A stretch of DNA of 27,594 nt from Ignatzschineria sp. (lineage in GTDB: Bacteria > Pseudomonadota > Gammaproteobacteria > Cardiobacteriales > Wohlfahrtiimonadaceae): contig JASLEF010000052.1 of assembly GCA_030151245.1 (NCBI GenBank), positions 1 through 27,594 on the forward strand, given 5' to 3'. Below the pieces are notes generated by a model. That model ran no database searches and was not told the origin of the DNA. It worked only from the letters and a program-made list of their open reading frames with translations. The translations under genes and the position numbers were made by a program. Shown piece after piece: positions 15,654-23,851 of this stretch. How positions within the stretch are numbered: the stretch's first letter is position 1; every line of letters starts with the position of its first letter.

Positions 15654-16550
15654 TTATGCGTTAAGCGTTGCTTCTTCTTCAGGAGTACAGAGGGTAAAAT
15701 CCACATCTTGCTCACTAAAGAGATAGCGTTTACCACAAAACTCACAATCCACAAACACCGTCCCCTCTTGTTCAGCAATAATCTCTCTTAACTCCGTTTC
15801 ACCGAGATGATAAAGCATTGTTAAGGAGCGCTCTTTAGAACAGTTACACTCAAAGTGATAATGGTCGGGTTCAAAAACACGTACCGCTAATGCTTCATCT
15901 GTCTCATAAAGACGATATAAAAGCTCTGAAGTTGGCAATGTTAAAAGCTCTTCATCCGTCGCAGTTTCTGCTAGCAAAATAGCCCGGTTAAAGAGATCCT
16001 CATCATGTATTTCTCCCGGCAGGCGTTGAATCATCAGTCCCGCTGCAGCTTCACTAGACGTCGCTAAAAACAGTCTTGTTGGAAGCTGCTCAGAGGTTTC
16101 AAAATACTGTTCAATCACTTTTGCAATAGACTCTTCAGTCAATGAAACAACCCCTTGATAGGGCTGTTTAAAGTGATCAGCATCAATGGTAATGACCACA
16201 TGACCATCACCGCAAAGTTCTTTCAATGTCTCTAAACCTTCCACATCACCATCAATTTTTGCCGTTGCCCGAAGTCCATGGAGATGATTGACCTGAACCA
16301 CTAAAAGGCTCACAGGACCATTCCCTTGAATTTGGACCGTTAATCGTCCTTCAATCTTGATGGTTGCCCCCAATAATGCCGTCGTTGCAATTAATTCTCC
16401 TAGCAACTTTTCAACATTTTTAGGGTAGTTTCGGCGCACTAAATGCTCACGCCAAGTGTGTTCCAATAACACTCGCTCACCCCGTATAGGGAGCTTATCA
16501 AAGATAAAGCGATCTAATAGATCGACAGTTTTCTCTTTATTATTAATCAT
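15654..16550 (-). CDS. hslO: Redox-regulated chaperone Hsp33
   Basis: A 298-residue Hsp33, a cytoplasmic holdase switched on by oxidation together with unfolding. The N-terminal domain (to about residue 190) includes DLLDRFIFDKLPIRGERV, GELIATTALLGATIKIEGRLTVQ and the GHVVITIDADHFKQPYQGVV-type region. The C-terminal redox zinc site reads FECNCSKERS ... DCEFCGKRY, that is CxC followed by CxxC, all four Cys present. AGAGGA precedes the ATG. Its start overlaps the end of the TerC/CBS gene by 8 bases, so translation is probably coupled to that gene, and both likely share one transcript that stops at 15604-15638. Confidence 0.95.
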   Translation of the reverse strand: MINNKEKTVDLLDRFIFDKLPIRGERVLLEHTWREHLVRRNYPKNVEKLLGELIATTALLGATIKIEGRLTVQIQGNGPVSLLVVQVNHLHGLRATAKIDGDVEGLETLKELCGDGHVVITIDADHFKQPYQGVVSLTEESIAKVIEQYFETSEQLPTRLFLATSSEAAAGLMIQRLPGEIHDEDLFNRAILLAETATDEELLTLPTSELLYRLYETDEALAVRVFEPDHYHFECNCSKERSLTMLYHLGETELREIIAEQEGTVFVDCEFCGKRYLFSEQDVDFTLCTPEEEATLNA

Positions 16551-18165
16551 TCTGTTCCTCTCTGTTCTCAGTCATCTCTTCAAGTCTCTTCACGTTCACC
16601 ATTAAGATGCGTTTATCATCCACATCTAATACAGTAAAACGGAAACCCTCGATATCTAAGGAGTCACCCTTTTCAGGCAGGCTGTCAAACTGATCGACCA
16701 TCAACCCACCTAACGAGCTATAATCACCATCTTCATCGACAAGACCGCGAATATTGAGTGTTTGTTCAACTAACAAAAGGTCGCACCCAGCATCGATATT
16801 CCACTCATCATCTGACACTTTCTCCACAGAAAGACCTTCATCTTCATCTGGGAACTCACCCGCAATTGCCTCAAAGACATCTAATAATGTAATAACGCCC
16901 TGAACACCACCAAAGTCATCGGTTACAACTACCAAGTGCGCCTTACTATCACGGAAAATATCCATCATTTTCAGTACACTTGTTGAACGGTGTGAAAAGA
17001 TCACAGGTTTAATACTTCGCTCTTGAATTTCGCCAAACTCAATGAGATCCATCACCACATCCTTTGATCTTGCGACACCTTTGACGTTATCTAACGCACC
17101 ATCACATATCGGAAACTGATTATGGGGATTCTCATCTAAGCTTTCAAGGAGCTTCTCTTTTGAATCTTGTTGATTAATCCAAGAAATCTCATTTCTTGGG
17201 GTCATGATTGAACGAATTGTTCGCTCTCCTAACGTTAGAACACCACTCACCATGTTTCGTTCATCTTCCCCAAATAAAATGGGCATCTCTTCATCTTTAT
17301 TCTCTTCACTATCCTCTTCGTCAGACTCATCCGGCTGATTACCTAACATGCGAAGCACCATATTGGCGGTTCTTTCCCGACGAGAATATTGATTGTAGAC
17401 ATTCTCCTGCTTTCGATTAATCCACTGATTCATAATCTCAATAAAGAGAGAGAATCCAATCGCCGCATAAATATAGCCTTTCGGAATTTCAAAGCCAAAG
17501 CCTTCCACAACGAGCGTCAAACCGATCATCAGAAGGAAGCTTAAACAGAGAACAACAATCGTGGGATGCTTATGAACAAAAATCGTCAATGCTTTTGCGG
17601 CAAAGATCATCATTCCCATAGAGATTGTTACCGCTAAAATCATCACCCACAGATAGTTGGCAATACTCGTTGCCGTAATAACAGCATCAAATGAGAATAC
17701 GGCATCTAATACAATAATTTGCGCGACAATCGGCCAAAATTTTGCATAGGTTTTGGATCTATTATTAAAGTCGACTTCACCCTCAATTCGTTCATGAAGC
17801 TCTCTTGTGGCTTTTTGAATCAAGAAAAATCCCCCGAGAATCATTATAATGTCTCTGTAGGAGAAACTGCCGAGAAACTTTAGCAGGTTATTGAAAGAAA
17901 AAGTCGCATAGTCATTAGGGTCAGCATAAATAGGATCGGTCAAAGTGATCAACCATGTCATGATTGATAGTAATCCGATTCGCATGACTAATGCTAAGGA
18001 GAGCCCCACTACTCGAGCTCTACTGCGTTGTTTCGGTGGAAGTTTATTGGCAAGAATTGCGATAAAGATGAGGTTATCGATCCCTAAAATGACTTCTAAT
18101 AGCAGAAGTATAACGAGCGATATCCAAACTGATGGATCCACAAGGGATCCCAAAAATACTTCCAT
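16543..18165 (-). CDS. TerC-family membrane protein with CBS and CorC/HlyC domains (YegH/YoaE-like)
   Basis: A 540-residue membrane protein. Residues 1-250 form a TerC-type membrane domain with about seven spans and the metal-linked acidic motifs EVILGIDNLIFIAILA and VDFNN...IIVLDAVFSFDAVI. An acidic linker (DESDEEDSEENKDEE) leads to a pair of CBS domains (about 310-430, beginning MVSGVLTLGERTIRSIMTPR) and a C-terminal CorC/HlyC transporter-associated domain (DEWNIDAGCDLL...RILMVNVKRL). The layout matches E. coli YegH and YoaE. TerC proteins have been tied to manganese or other metal export, but this subfamily's exact cargo is unclear. AAGGAG precedes the ATG. It is transcribed divergently from mutS and overlaps hslO at its end, which suggests a joint transcript. 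Confidence 0.9.
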   Translation of the reverse strand: MEVFLGSLVDPSVWISLVILLLLEVILGIDNLIFIAILANKLPPKQRSRARVVGLSLALVMRIGLLSIMTWLITLTDPIYADPNDYATFSFNNLLKFLGSFSYRDIIMILGGFFLIQKATRELHERIEGEVDFNNRSKTYAKFWPIVAQIIVLDAVFSFDAVITATSIANYLWVMILAVTISMGMMIFAAKALTIFVHKHPTIVVLCLSFLLMIGLTLVVEGFGFEIPKGYIYAAIGFSLFIEIMNQWINRKQENVYNQYSRRERTANMVLRMLGNQPDESDEEDSEENKDEEMPILFGEDERNMVSGVLTLGERTIRSIMTPRNEISWINQQDSKEKLLESLDENPHNQFPICDGALDNVKGVARSKDVVMDLIEFGEIQERSIKPVIFSHRSTSVLKMMDIFRDSKAHLVVVTDDFGGVQGVITLLDVFEAIAGEFPDEDEGLSVEKVSDDEWNIDAGCDLLLVEQTLNIRGLVDEDGDYSSLGGLMVDQFDSLPEKGDSLDIEGFRFTVLDVDDKRILMVNVKRLEEMTENREEQND

Positions 18166-18266
18166 GATTCTCCTTCTAAGAATGTATGGTATATAAGTAA
18201 AAAATAGTATTTCCTATTTTACACGATATTTTCAGAAATTTAATAGTAAAAAGAAGCAAATAACGA
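18166..18266. promoter_or_regulatory. Divergent promoter region, TerC gene / mutS
   Basis: A 101-base gap between divergent genes, very AT-rich, so both promoters must overlap here. It contains the inverted repeat AAAATAG-TATTTC-CTATTTT at 18201-18220. Individual -10/-35 boxes are too ambiguous to assign by eye. Confidence 0.45.
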
Positions 18267-20912
18267 ATGACAGAGACAACGAAAGACCGCAAAGCACATA
18301 CACCGATGATGCAGCAATATTGGGAAATAAAAGATCGCTATCCCAACATGCTCCTCTTTTACCGCCTCGGCGACTTCTACGAGCTCTTTTACGATGATGC
18401 GAAGAAAGCCTCAAAACTCCTAGATATTACCTTAACGCAACGAGGAAACTCCGCAGGCGCCCCCATTCCTATGGCAGGGATTCCCCATCACTCTTCGGAG
18501 AGCTATTTGGCGCGATTACTCAAACAAGGAGAATCTGTCGCTATTTGCGAACAGGTTGGTGAAGTAACTGGTAAAGGCCCTGTTGAACGAGATGTCGTTC
18601 GGATCTTAACGCCTGGAACATTAACCGATGATTATCTCTTAGATGCGAAGAATGACAGCATTACTGCCGCGATATTTAAAGTGGAGGAGAAATGGTTAAT
18701 TGCATGGATTAATCTTGCTGGCGCAGAATTCTCTCTCATGCCTCCACTCTCTGAAGAAGCGATGACCGCAGAACTGCTTCGCATCAAACCTTCTGAAATT
18801 GTCCATAGTGAATCCCTCAAAGTGCCGGGAAAAATCCGTCATCTTTGTCATTTCACGCCCTTTCCTGATTGGCATTTTGATCAACCACGAAATTACACTT
18901 TATTGTGTGAACACTTTAAAACACAGAGCCTACAAGGATTTTCACTTGAGCAAGATCATTTAGGTATCCATGTTGCCGGCGCCCTTCTCACCTATGTCAA
19001 AGAGACACAGAAAGATCCTCTAAGCTATATCAACCAAATTACGCTAGAGTCGATTGATGATGCCGTGATTCTTGATATGACCACCCGCCGGAACTTAGAG
19101 ATTGAGCGCACGCTCTATGGAGAAACTGATAATACGGTTCGTGATCTCTTAGATGAATGCCAAACCCCCATGGGATCACGCTTACTCTCGAGATGGCTCA
19201 ATCGCCCGCTTCGCGACCACCTTATTTTAAATGAGCGTCTAGATCTTATTGAATCTTTAGAAGCGAAAACGGCACACACCAAAATCCGCGAAGCACTACA
19301 AAATATTGGCGATCTGGAGCGTTTAGTGACTCGAATCGTCCTTAAAACGGCACGCCCTCGCGATCTCACACAGCTTCGTAAAATCTTACAAAACACGCCA
19401 GAAATTGTGGCTGAAATTAATCAGAACCAGAAACTCACCGCCCTCAATCCCCTCTGGCTTGAATGGTTACAACCTCAAGAAGAGCTCTGCACCTTATTGG
19501 AAACAGCGATTGTCGACGAACCACCACTACTTATTCGTGATGGTGGCGTGATTAAAACGGGCTACGATAACAATCTAGATGAACTGATTGAGCTCAGCAC
19601 CAAGGGCGATCAATTCCTGCTTAACCTTGAAACAAGCGAGCGTGAACGCCTCTCAATTCCTACGCTTAAAGTAGGCTATAATCGCGTTCATGGTTACTAT
19701 ATTGAGGTTTCCAAACTTCATAGCGATAAAGTACCGACCGAATATGTCAGAAGACAGACACTCAAGGATGTCGAGCGCTACATCTATCCTGAACTGAAGG
19801 AATTTGAAAATAAAATTCTTTCCGCCAAAGAGCGATCTCTAGCACTTGAAAAAATTCTTTGGGACGAACTTCTCGATAAAATTGAGCCGCACCAAACAGC
19901 CCTTCGTCTACTGAGCGAATCATTAGCTAATATCGATATTTTCATTACCCTTGGATTGTTAAAAAATCGTTACAACTGGTGCCGCCCCATATTTAGTAAA
20001 AAGATCGGTATTGAGATCAAAAAAGGTCGTCACCCTATTGTCGAACGCACCTTAAATCGCCCATTTATTCCCAATGATCTCTCGATTAACCCACAATCGA
20101 ACATGCTGATCGTGACAGGTCCCAACATGGGAGGAAAATCAACCTATATGCGCCAGACTGCTCTCATTGCATTGATGGCACATATTGGCTCTTTTGTCCC
20201 GGCAGACCAAGCAACGCTCGGCCCGATTGATCGAATATTTACCCGTATCGGCGCTCAAGATGACCTCAATTCTGAACAATCAACCTTTATGGTAGAGATG
20301 ACAGAAACAGCGACAATCCTTAACTACGCCACTGATCAAAGCTTAGTTTTAATGGATGAAGTGGGACGAGGAACTTCAACATTAGATGGTTTATCACTCG
20401 CTTGGAGTGCGGCGGTCTATCTGACGGAAAGCGCGAAAGCAATGACCATTTTTGCAACGCACTATTTTGAGATGACTGAGCTTGAAGAGCTCTACGCTAC
20501 CGTCAAAAACCTCCATCTTGATGCCGTAGAATATAAAGATGAAATTATCTTCATGCATGAAGTAAAACCGGGAGCAGCCTCTAAAAGCTATGGTTTACAA
20601 GTTGCGGCTCTGGCTGGTGTTCCTAAAACAGTCATTAAAGCGGCTAAAACAAAACTCTCAGAACTCGAGAAAAGCTTCTTAGCAGCATCCGTTAATCAAG
20701 CTCATAATCCTGACAATAAAGCAACCGCTCCCAAAGAGGCTAAAGCGATAGAAAAACCTACAAAAGTACCAAGCCCGCAATCAGAGCTACCGCTCTTCAT
20801 GGAAGCTCAACCTTCGGAAGTGGAAGAAGAGATTCGCAACGTTGATGCCAATGATCTCACTCCGAGAATGGCACTAGATCTGATCTACGCTTGGCAGAAA
20901 AAATTACGTTAA
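18267..20912 (+). CDS. mutS: DNA mismatch repair protein MutS
   Basis: An 881-residue MutS, the mismatch-recognising ATPase. The N-terminal mismatch-binding domain contains the Phe-X-Glu motif in GDFYELFYDDA (F37, E39) that stacks on the mispaired base. Connector, lever and clamp regions follow. The C-terminal ATPase has Walker A GPNMGGKST (618-626), TFMVEMTETA, DEVGRGTSTLDG (about 697-708) and FATHYFEMT. The final about 60 residues include a low-complexity stretch (KATAPKEAKAIEKPTKVPSP) before a short conserved end that in relatives helps tetramer formation and MutL or clamp contacts. The ribosome site is weak (AAGAAG). It is monocistronic, followed by a hairpin at 20922-20939. Length is typical of long MutS proteins. 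Confidence 0.97.
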   Translation: MTETTKDRKAHTPMMQQYWEIKDRYPNMLLFYRLGDFYELFYDDAKKASKLLDITLTQRGNSAGAPIPMAGIPHHSSESYLARLLKQGESVAICEQVGEVTGKGPVERDVVRILTPGTLTDDYLLDAKNDSITAAIFKVEEKWLIAWINLAGAEFSLMPPLSEEAMTAELLRIKPSEIVHSESLKVPGKIRHLCHFTPFPDWHFDQPRNYTLLCEHFKTQSLQGFSLEQDHLGIHVAGALLTYVKETQKDPLSYINQITLESIDDAVILDMTTRRNLEIERTLYGETDNTVRDLLDECQTPMGSRLLSRWLNRPLRDHLILNERLDLIESLEAKTAHTKIREALQNIGDLERLVTRIVLKTARPRDLTQLRKILQNTPEIVAEINQNQKLTALNPLWLEWLQPQEELCTLLETAIVDEPPLLIRDGGVIKTGYDNNLDELIELSTKGDQFLLNLETSERERLSIPTLKVGYNRVHGYYIEVSKLHSDKVPTEYVRRQTLKDVERYIYPELKEFENKILSAKERSLALEKILWDELLDKIEPHQTALRLLSESLANIDIFITLGLLKNRYNWCRPIFSKKIGIEIKKGRHPIVERTLNRPFIPNDLSINPQSNMLIVTGPNMGGKSTYMRQTALIALMAHIGSFVPADQATLGPIDRIFTRIGAQDDLNSEQSTFMVEMTETATILNYATDQSLVLMDEVGRGTSTLDGLSLAWSAAVYLTESAKAMTIFATHYFEMTELEELYATVKNLHLDAVEYKDEIIFMHEVKPGAASKSYGLQVAALAGVPKTVIKAAKTKLSELEKSFLAASVNQAHNPDNKATAPKEAKAIEKPTKVPSPQSELPLFMEAQPSEVEEEIRNVDANDLTPRMALDLIYAWQKKLR

Positions 20913-20921
20913 ATATTAACG

Positions 20922-20939
20922 CCCTCTTAATTAAGAGGG
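20922..20939 (+). terminator. Hairpin terminator after mutS
   Basis: A perfect 18-base palindrome (CCCTCTTAA / TTAAGAGGG) begins 10 bases past the mutS stop and is followed by TTGTTTC. The T-tract is modest, and a second, stronger terminator follows at 21001-21033. Confidence 0.7.
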
Positions 20940-21000
20940 TTGTTTCATTGTAAATGCGCATTTTAACTTTTTGGATTGCAAATTGCGTCAATCAAACAAT

Positions 21001-21033
21001 AAATACCGGCGAAGCCTCATCTCGCCGGTATTT
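21001..21033 (+). terminator. Second strong terminator downstream of mutS
   Basis: An 11-bp perfect stem AAATACCGGCG / CGCCGGTATTT with an 11-nt loop, continuing into TTTTTAT. It lies 62 bases after the first hairpin. It could be a back-up for mutS or the end of a short RNA starting between the two hairpins. Confidence 0.75.
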
Positions 21034-21057
21034 TTATCTGTAAAAATAAAACAAAAT

Positions 21058-21240
21058 AATGCCGGATCATCAGCTACAAGAAACATAATTAACGTTCTAT
21101 CTGACATCATGCTAGCTAGTTTGCTTCACTTCATCTTTGTAATATATTTTCATCTTTTCCAAGCTAGATCAAAGCTAGGTCGAATGCTTGCATGCTTTAA
21201 AAAATCCCGAGCCCGCAAATAGACGATTTTTTCTCATTTA
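21058..21240. repeat. Diverged intergenic repeat, unit 1
   Basis: This unit begins AATGCCGG..ATCAGCT..CAAGAA and ends with CCGCAAAT...TCATTTA. The same landmarks in the same order and at almost the same offsets occur in unit 2 (21314-21493). Between landmarks the copies are strongly diverged, the first 65 bases being roughly two-thirds identical by eye. It is an old tandem duplication or two copies of an unnamed intergenic element. Confidence 0.5.
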
Positions 21241-21313
21241 AAACATTCTCAGTGATTTACTGATAACAAAATCAATAAAATTTGAGCAAACAGATCAATC
21301 ATAATATTACCAA

Positions 21314-21493
21314 AATGCCGGTATATCAGCTTCCAAGAAGCACAACTATAGTGATATCCATCCAACATAATGCAAACTATTTTAGAATTATTGCCCCCTA
21401 AAAGATCTATTGTCATTGCTGGCACGCGATCAATAAAAAGCGCTCGAACATTCTCCCCAGCCGCAAATCAGCTTTAAAAGAATCTATCATTTA
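21314..21493. repeat. Diverged intergenic repeat, unit 2
   Basis: Partner of unit 1, starting AATGCCGG..ATCAGCT..CCAAGAAGC and ending CCGCAAAT...TCATTTA. Its second half contains the 65-base element 21415-21479, of which a better preserved copy lies beyond the esterase gene. Confidence 0.5.
21415..21479 (+). repeat. 65-base direct repeat flanking the esterase, left copy
   Basis: Aligns without gaps to 22557-22621, 51 of 65 positions identical. Conserved blocks are ATTGCTGGCACG, CATTCTCCCCAGC and AATCAGCTTTAAAA. The GCTGG near the start is complementary to CCAGC further on, so an RNA copy could fold into a hairpin. Confidence 0.7.
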
Positions 21494-21582
21494 AATAACT
21501 TAACCCCGATTTCACGACATATCCGGCATCTTGCAAGCACTTTTAGATCGCCAATAAAACTGGTTAAAATCATCAAACCTTG

Positions 21583-21596
21583 AAATCTATAGATTT
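21583..21596. promoter_or_regulatory. Perfect 14-base palindrome upstream of the esterase
   Basis: AAATCTATAGATTT is self-complementary and lies about 55 bases before the esterase start, a usual place for an operator. No regulator is known from the window. Confidence 0.3.
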
Positions 21597-21649
21597 TGCC
21601 CTCAGATTATCAAAATCTAGTTTCTAAAATTATAAAAATAGGGAATGCT

Positions 21650-22426
21650 ATGACGCAGTTACTCAATTATAAAATCACGACGCCGGAGGTTGAAAAACAC
21701 CCAATTCCGATTCTTCTTATGCACGGTCTATTCGGCGATATGAACAATCTCGGCATGATTGCTCGCGGTTTAGAAGAATATACAACGATTCAAATCGATG
21801 CCCGAAATCATGGTGAATCGTTCCATAGCGATATCATGAACTATGATGCGATGGCGGAAGATATCGTGAAGCTACTCGATCATCTCGGCATCGAAAAAGT
21901 GATTTTAATCGGTCATTCCATGGGCGGAAAAGCCGTTATGACAGTGACAAAGCTGATTCCTGAAAAAGTCGATAAGCTCATCATTATCGATGTCGCGCCG
22001 GTGGCTTACCAAGAGCGCCGACATGATGAGATTTTGGCAGCACTGAAAGCTGTAAATGCCAGCAATATCACAGATCGCCGGGAAGCGGCTGATCTTATGC
22101 GAGAATATATTACGGAAGGTGAATTTGTGATTCAATTTCTTCTCAAATCATTCCGTGATGGCAAATTCCGCTTTAATGTCCCTATTTTAGATGAAAAATA
22201 TGACACGATTTCAGGCTGGAATCCGATTCCTCAATGGGATGGGAAAGCCTTTTTCGTTATTGGTGGCGATTCTGGTTACGTCACAAGAGCCTATCAAGCT
22301 GAAGTCCAAGCACAATTACCGAACTCCTCGGCCATTGTCATCGCCGGCGCCGGACATTGGGTTCATGCACAAAAGACCGATTCTGTCGTGAAAGCAATTC
22401 TCAACTTCTTAGCAAAAAACGAATAA
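21650..22426 (+). CDS. YbfF-like alpha/beta-hydrolase esterase
   Basis: A 258-residue alpha/beta hydrolase of the YbfF group, small cytoplasmic esterases acting on acyl esters or thioesters. The oxyanion-region motif is LLMHGLFGDMNNLG, followed by the RNHGES segment, the nucleophile elbow GHSMGG (Ser), an acid residue in the later beta strands, and His in AGAGHWVHAQ near the C-terminus, so a complete catalytic set is likely. An upstream TTG at 21596 would add 18 residues, but the ATG at 21650 has AGGGA at good spacing. It is monocistronic, ended by the strong terminator at 22451-22495. It is flanked on both sides by copies of a 65-base repeat. The natural substrate cannot be read from sequence. 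Confidence 0.9.
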   Translation: MTQLLNYKITTPEVEKHPIPILLMHGLFGDMNNLGMIARGLEEYTTIQIDARNHGESFHSDIMNYDAMAEDIVKLLDHLGIEKVILIGHSMGGKAVMTVTKLIPEKVDKLIIIDVAPVAYQERRHDEILAALKAVNASNITDRREAADLMREYITEGEFVIQFLLKSFRDGKFRFNVPILDEKYDTISGWNPIPQWDGKAFFVIGGDSGYVTRAYQAEVQAQLPNSSAIVIAGAGHWVHAQKTDSVVKAILNFLAKNE

Positions 22427-22450
22427 TAGCCACCGTGCAAAGCATATAAA

Positions 22451-22495
22451 AAAAGCCCCGAAATCTTCCTCACCAAGAAGCTTTTCGGGGCTTTT
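22451..22495. terminator. Bidirectional terminator between esterase and SDR genes
   Basis: A 13-bp stem AAAAGCCCCGAAA / TTTCGGGGCTTTT, with an inner CTTC/GAAG pairing in the loop, lies 25 bases after the esterase stop. A-runs on one side and T's on the other let it work for the minus-strand SDR gene as well. Confidence 0.88.
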
Positions 22496-22556
22496 ACACA
22501 CTTGTTTAAAATACCGTTTTTCAGTCGAATCATTTCGATTTAAGAAAATTACTTCA

Positions 22557-22621
22557 ATTGCTGGCACGAAATTGATAAACAGCATGCAAGCATTCTCCCC
22601 AGCGATGAATCAGCTTTAAAA
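22557..22621 (+). repeat. 65-base direct repeat flanking the esterase, right copy
   Basis: Gap-free match to 21415-21479 with the same three conserved blocks and the same GCTGG/CCAGC pairing. The middle differs (AGCATGCAAG here against AGCGCTCGAA there). Similarity continues weakly for some 20 bases on the right. Confidence 0.7.
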
Positions 22622-22659
22622 ACGTCTTAATCTAAATCCTTAAACAAACTCTAAAACCC

Positions 22660-23397
22660 TTACACATTCTCATCAGCCATTGCCGGCATAATGATCTCTT
22701 TTACACAAGTTGCCGGTGATGTTGCCGCAATAAACTGAATTGCCGACAACACATCTTGCAAAGGAATCAACGAATAATCACTCTCTTCTAACACCTGCTT
22801 CACCGGCAGATCAATCTCAAACTCCGTCGCTAAATACCCTAAACTCAATACAGAAACACCGATCTGATCTTTACGCACAATTTCTCTTAAAGATTCTGCA
22901 ATTCCTTTCAAACCAAACTTCGTTGCGGAAAACACTAATTCTGGCCCCTTATGATTTGGCAATCCCCAAGTGGAACCGACCAAAATAATCTTTGCATTCG
23001 TTGATAACCGCAAATTGGGTAGTAAGGCTTGGATATTTAAAATTGCTGCCGTAATATTTGTCGTCACCATTGTCGTGACGTCCTCTGCCGGCACAGACTC
23101 AAAGTCATAAGCCTCACTAAAAGCCCTCTCTTCCCAAATCCCGACGTTATAAATCAAAATATCCAAAGACCTTGTTCCTAAGATTTGCGTAACTTTTTTC
23201 ACAGACTCAACAGGATTAGCTAAATCTGCCTGAATCCAATATCGACCTTTCATCTCATTGACCAAGGCTGGTGCCGTTCGTGAAACCCCAAAAACAATCT
23301 CTTTACTCGTGGGAAACTGCTTAAATATCGCGGCTCCTAACCCCCTGCTCACGCCATATACTAAAATAGTTCGTCCTTGCTGAATCTCTGCTGCCAT
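22660..23397 (-). CDS. SDR-family protein with Phe in place of the catalytic Tyr
   Basis: A 245-residue short-chain dehydrogenase/reductase-like protein. The nucleotide-binding start reads VYGVSRGLGAAI (Gly-rich turn at 15-21), and NVG at 84-86 stands for the usual NAG. Catalytic Ser142 (GSTWG) and Lys160 are present, but the YxxxK motif is FSATK, so position 156 is Phe. The codon is TTT. The usual proton donor is thus missing, and ordinary SDR oxidoreductase activity is doubtful; the protein could bind NAD(P) for another purpose, or act as an atypical reductase. AGAGG precedes the ATG. It stands alone between the esterase terminator and tRNA-Leu. Family is certain, role unknown. Confidence 0.85.
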   Translation of the reverse strand: MAAEIQQGRTILVYGVSRGLGAAIFKQFPTSKEIVFGVSRTAPALVNEMKGRYWIQADLANPVESVKKVTQILGTRSLDILIYNVGIWEERAFSEAYDFESVPAEDVTTMVTTNITAAILNIQALLPNLRLSTNAKIILVGSTWGLPNHKGPELVFSATKFGLKGIAESLREIVRKDQIGVSVLSLGYLATEFEIDLPVKQVLEESDYSLIPLQDVLSAIQFIAATSPATCVKEIIMPAMADENV

Positions 23398-23506
23398 TTA
23401 TAAACCTCTAAAAATTATCTAGCCTGAAATTATCCATGACAATAGCATTTCAAGCGACCTAGACGTCAAGCAAAAAACCCATTTCATAAAATATCTCACT
23501 TTCCCA

Positions 23507-23536
23507 TTGACAAAAAACCCCTAAAACTCGTAGAAT
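23507..23536 (+). promoter_or_regulatory. Promoter of tRNA-Leu
   Basis: A consensus -35 box TTGACA (23507-23512) and a -10 box TAGAAT (23531-23536) are separated by 18 bases. Transcription would begin near 23543, a few bases before the mature tRNA. Confidence 0.85.
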
Positions 23537-23547
23537 ACTCCTCTTGA

Positions 23548-23632
23548 GCCGGAGTGGTGGAATGGTAGACACGGGGGATTCAAAATCCCCTGCTTAATAG
23601 GCGTAAGAGTTCGAGTCTCTTCTTCGGTACCA
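23548..23632 (+). tRNA. tRNA-Leu (anticodon CAA)
   Basis: An 85-nt class II tRNA. The acceptor arm GCCGGAG pairs with CTTCGGT (two G-U pairs), followed by discriminator A and an encoded CCA. The anticodon stem GGGGA/TCCCC encloses loop TTCAAAA, giving anticodon CAA, which reads the Leu codon UUG. A long variable arm and a T arm (AAGAG-TTCGAGT-CTCTT) follow. A promoter lies directly upstream and a terminator 12 bases downstream. tRNA 3' ends are frequent integration sites, and an AT-rich islet follows this one. Confidence 0.95.
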
Positions 23633-23644
23633 AATTTTAAATAT

Positions 23645-23677
23645 AAAAGCTTGCATATCAATGGATTGCAAGCTTTT
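23645..23677 (+). terminator. Terminator of tRNA-Leu
   Basis: An 11-bp stem AAAAGCTTGCA / TGCAAGCTTTT with an 11-nt loop and a T7 tail, just past the tRNA. Confidence 0.88.
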
Positions 23678-23739
23678 TTTATTTCAGGGGACACAAAAGG
23701 GACACTCTTTTATTAGAAAGCCAATACAGCATAGCTCCT

Positions 23740-23749
23740 CCCCCCCCCC
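23740..23749 (+). repeat. Homopolymeric C10 tract
   Basis: A run of ten C's in the gap between tRNA-Leu and the small-protein gene at 23852-24028. Such tracts slip during replication. It is not inside a recognised gene, but it could affect a nearby promoter or transcript. Confidence 0.6.
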
Positions 23750-23792
23750 TCTTATAGCTCACAACAATTAAGGGGTCTATCGAGGAGGAGTA

Positions 23793-23840
23793 ATCATGGC
23801 TTTTATGATTAATTTTAAGCTTCTATTCGTTCTCTTAATG
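23793..23840. repeat. Short duplicated segment, copy 1
   Basis: About 47 bases that match 25288-25334 at roughly three quarters of positions, including TCATGGCTTT and TTTTAAGCTTC. On the minus strand both encode a similar peptide end (NRSLK..I.KAMI). Here that frame continues the small gene at 23852-24028 beyond its TGA stop. Confidence 0.65.
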
Positions 23841-23851
23841 CAAAAGAATAC

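Larger units (their letters stand above)
21034..21649. other. Long intergenic region before the esterase gene
   Basis: About 615 AT-rich bases without a credible gene. The stretch holds two diverged copies of a roughly 180-base unit (21058-21240 and 21314-21493), a 65-base element recurring at 22557-22621, and a 14-base palindrome at 21583-21596 near the probable esterase promoter. A short open frame near 20971-21222 has no ribosome site and protein-like features are lacking. Confidence 0.5.

Noticed and set aside
20971..21222. 83-residue plus-strand open frame after mutS
   Set aside because: It runs through the terminator at 21001-21033 and through a repeat unit, has no ribosome site, and has no protein-family look.
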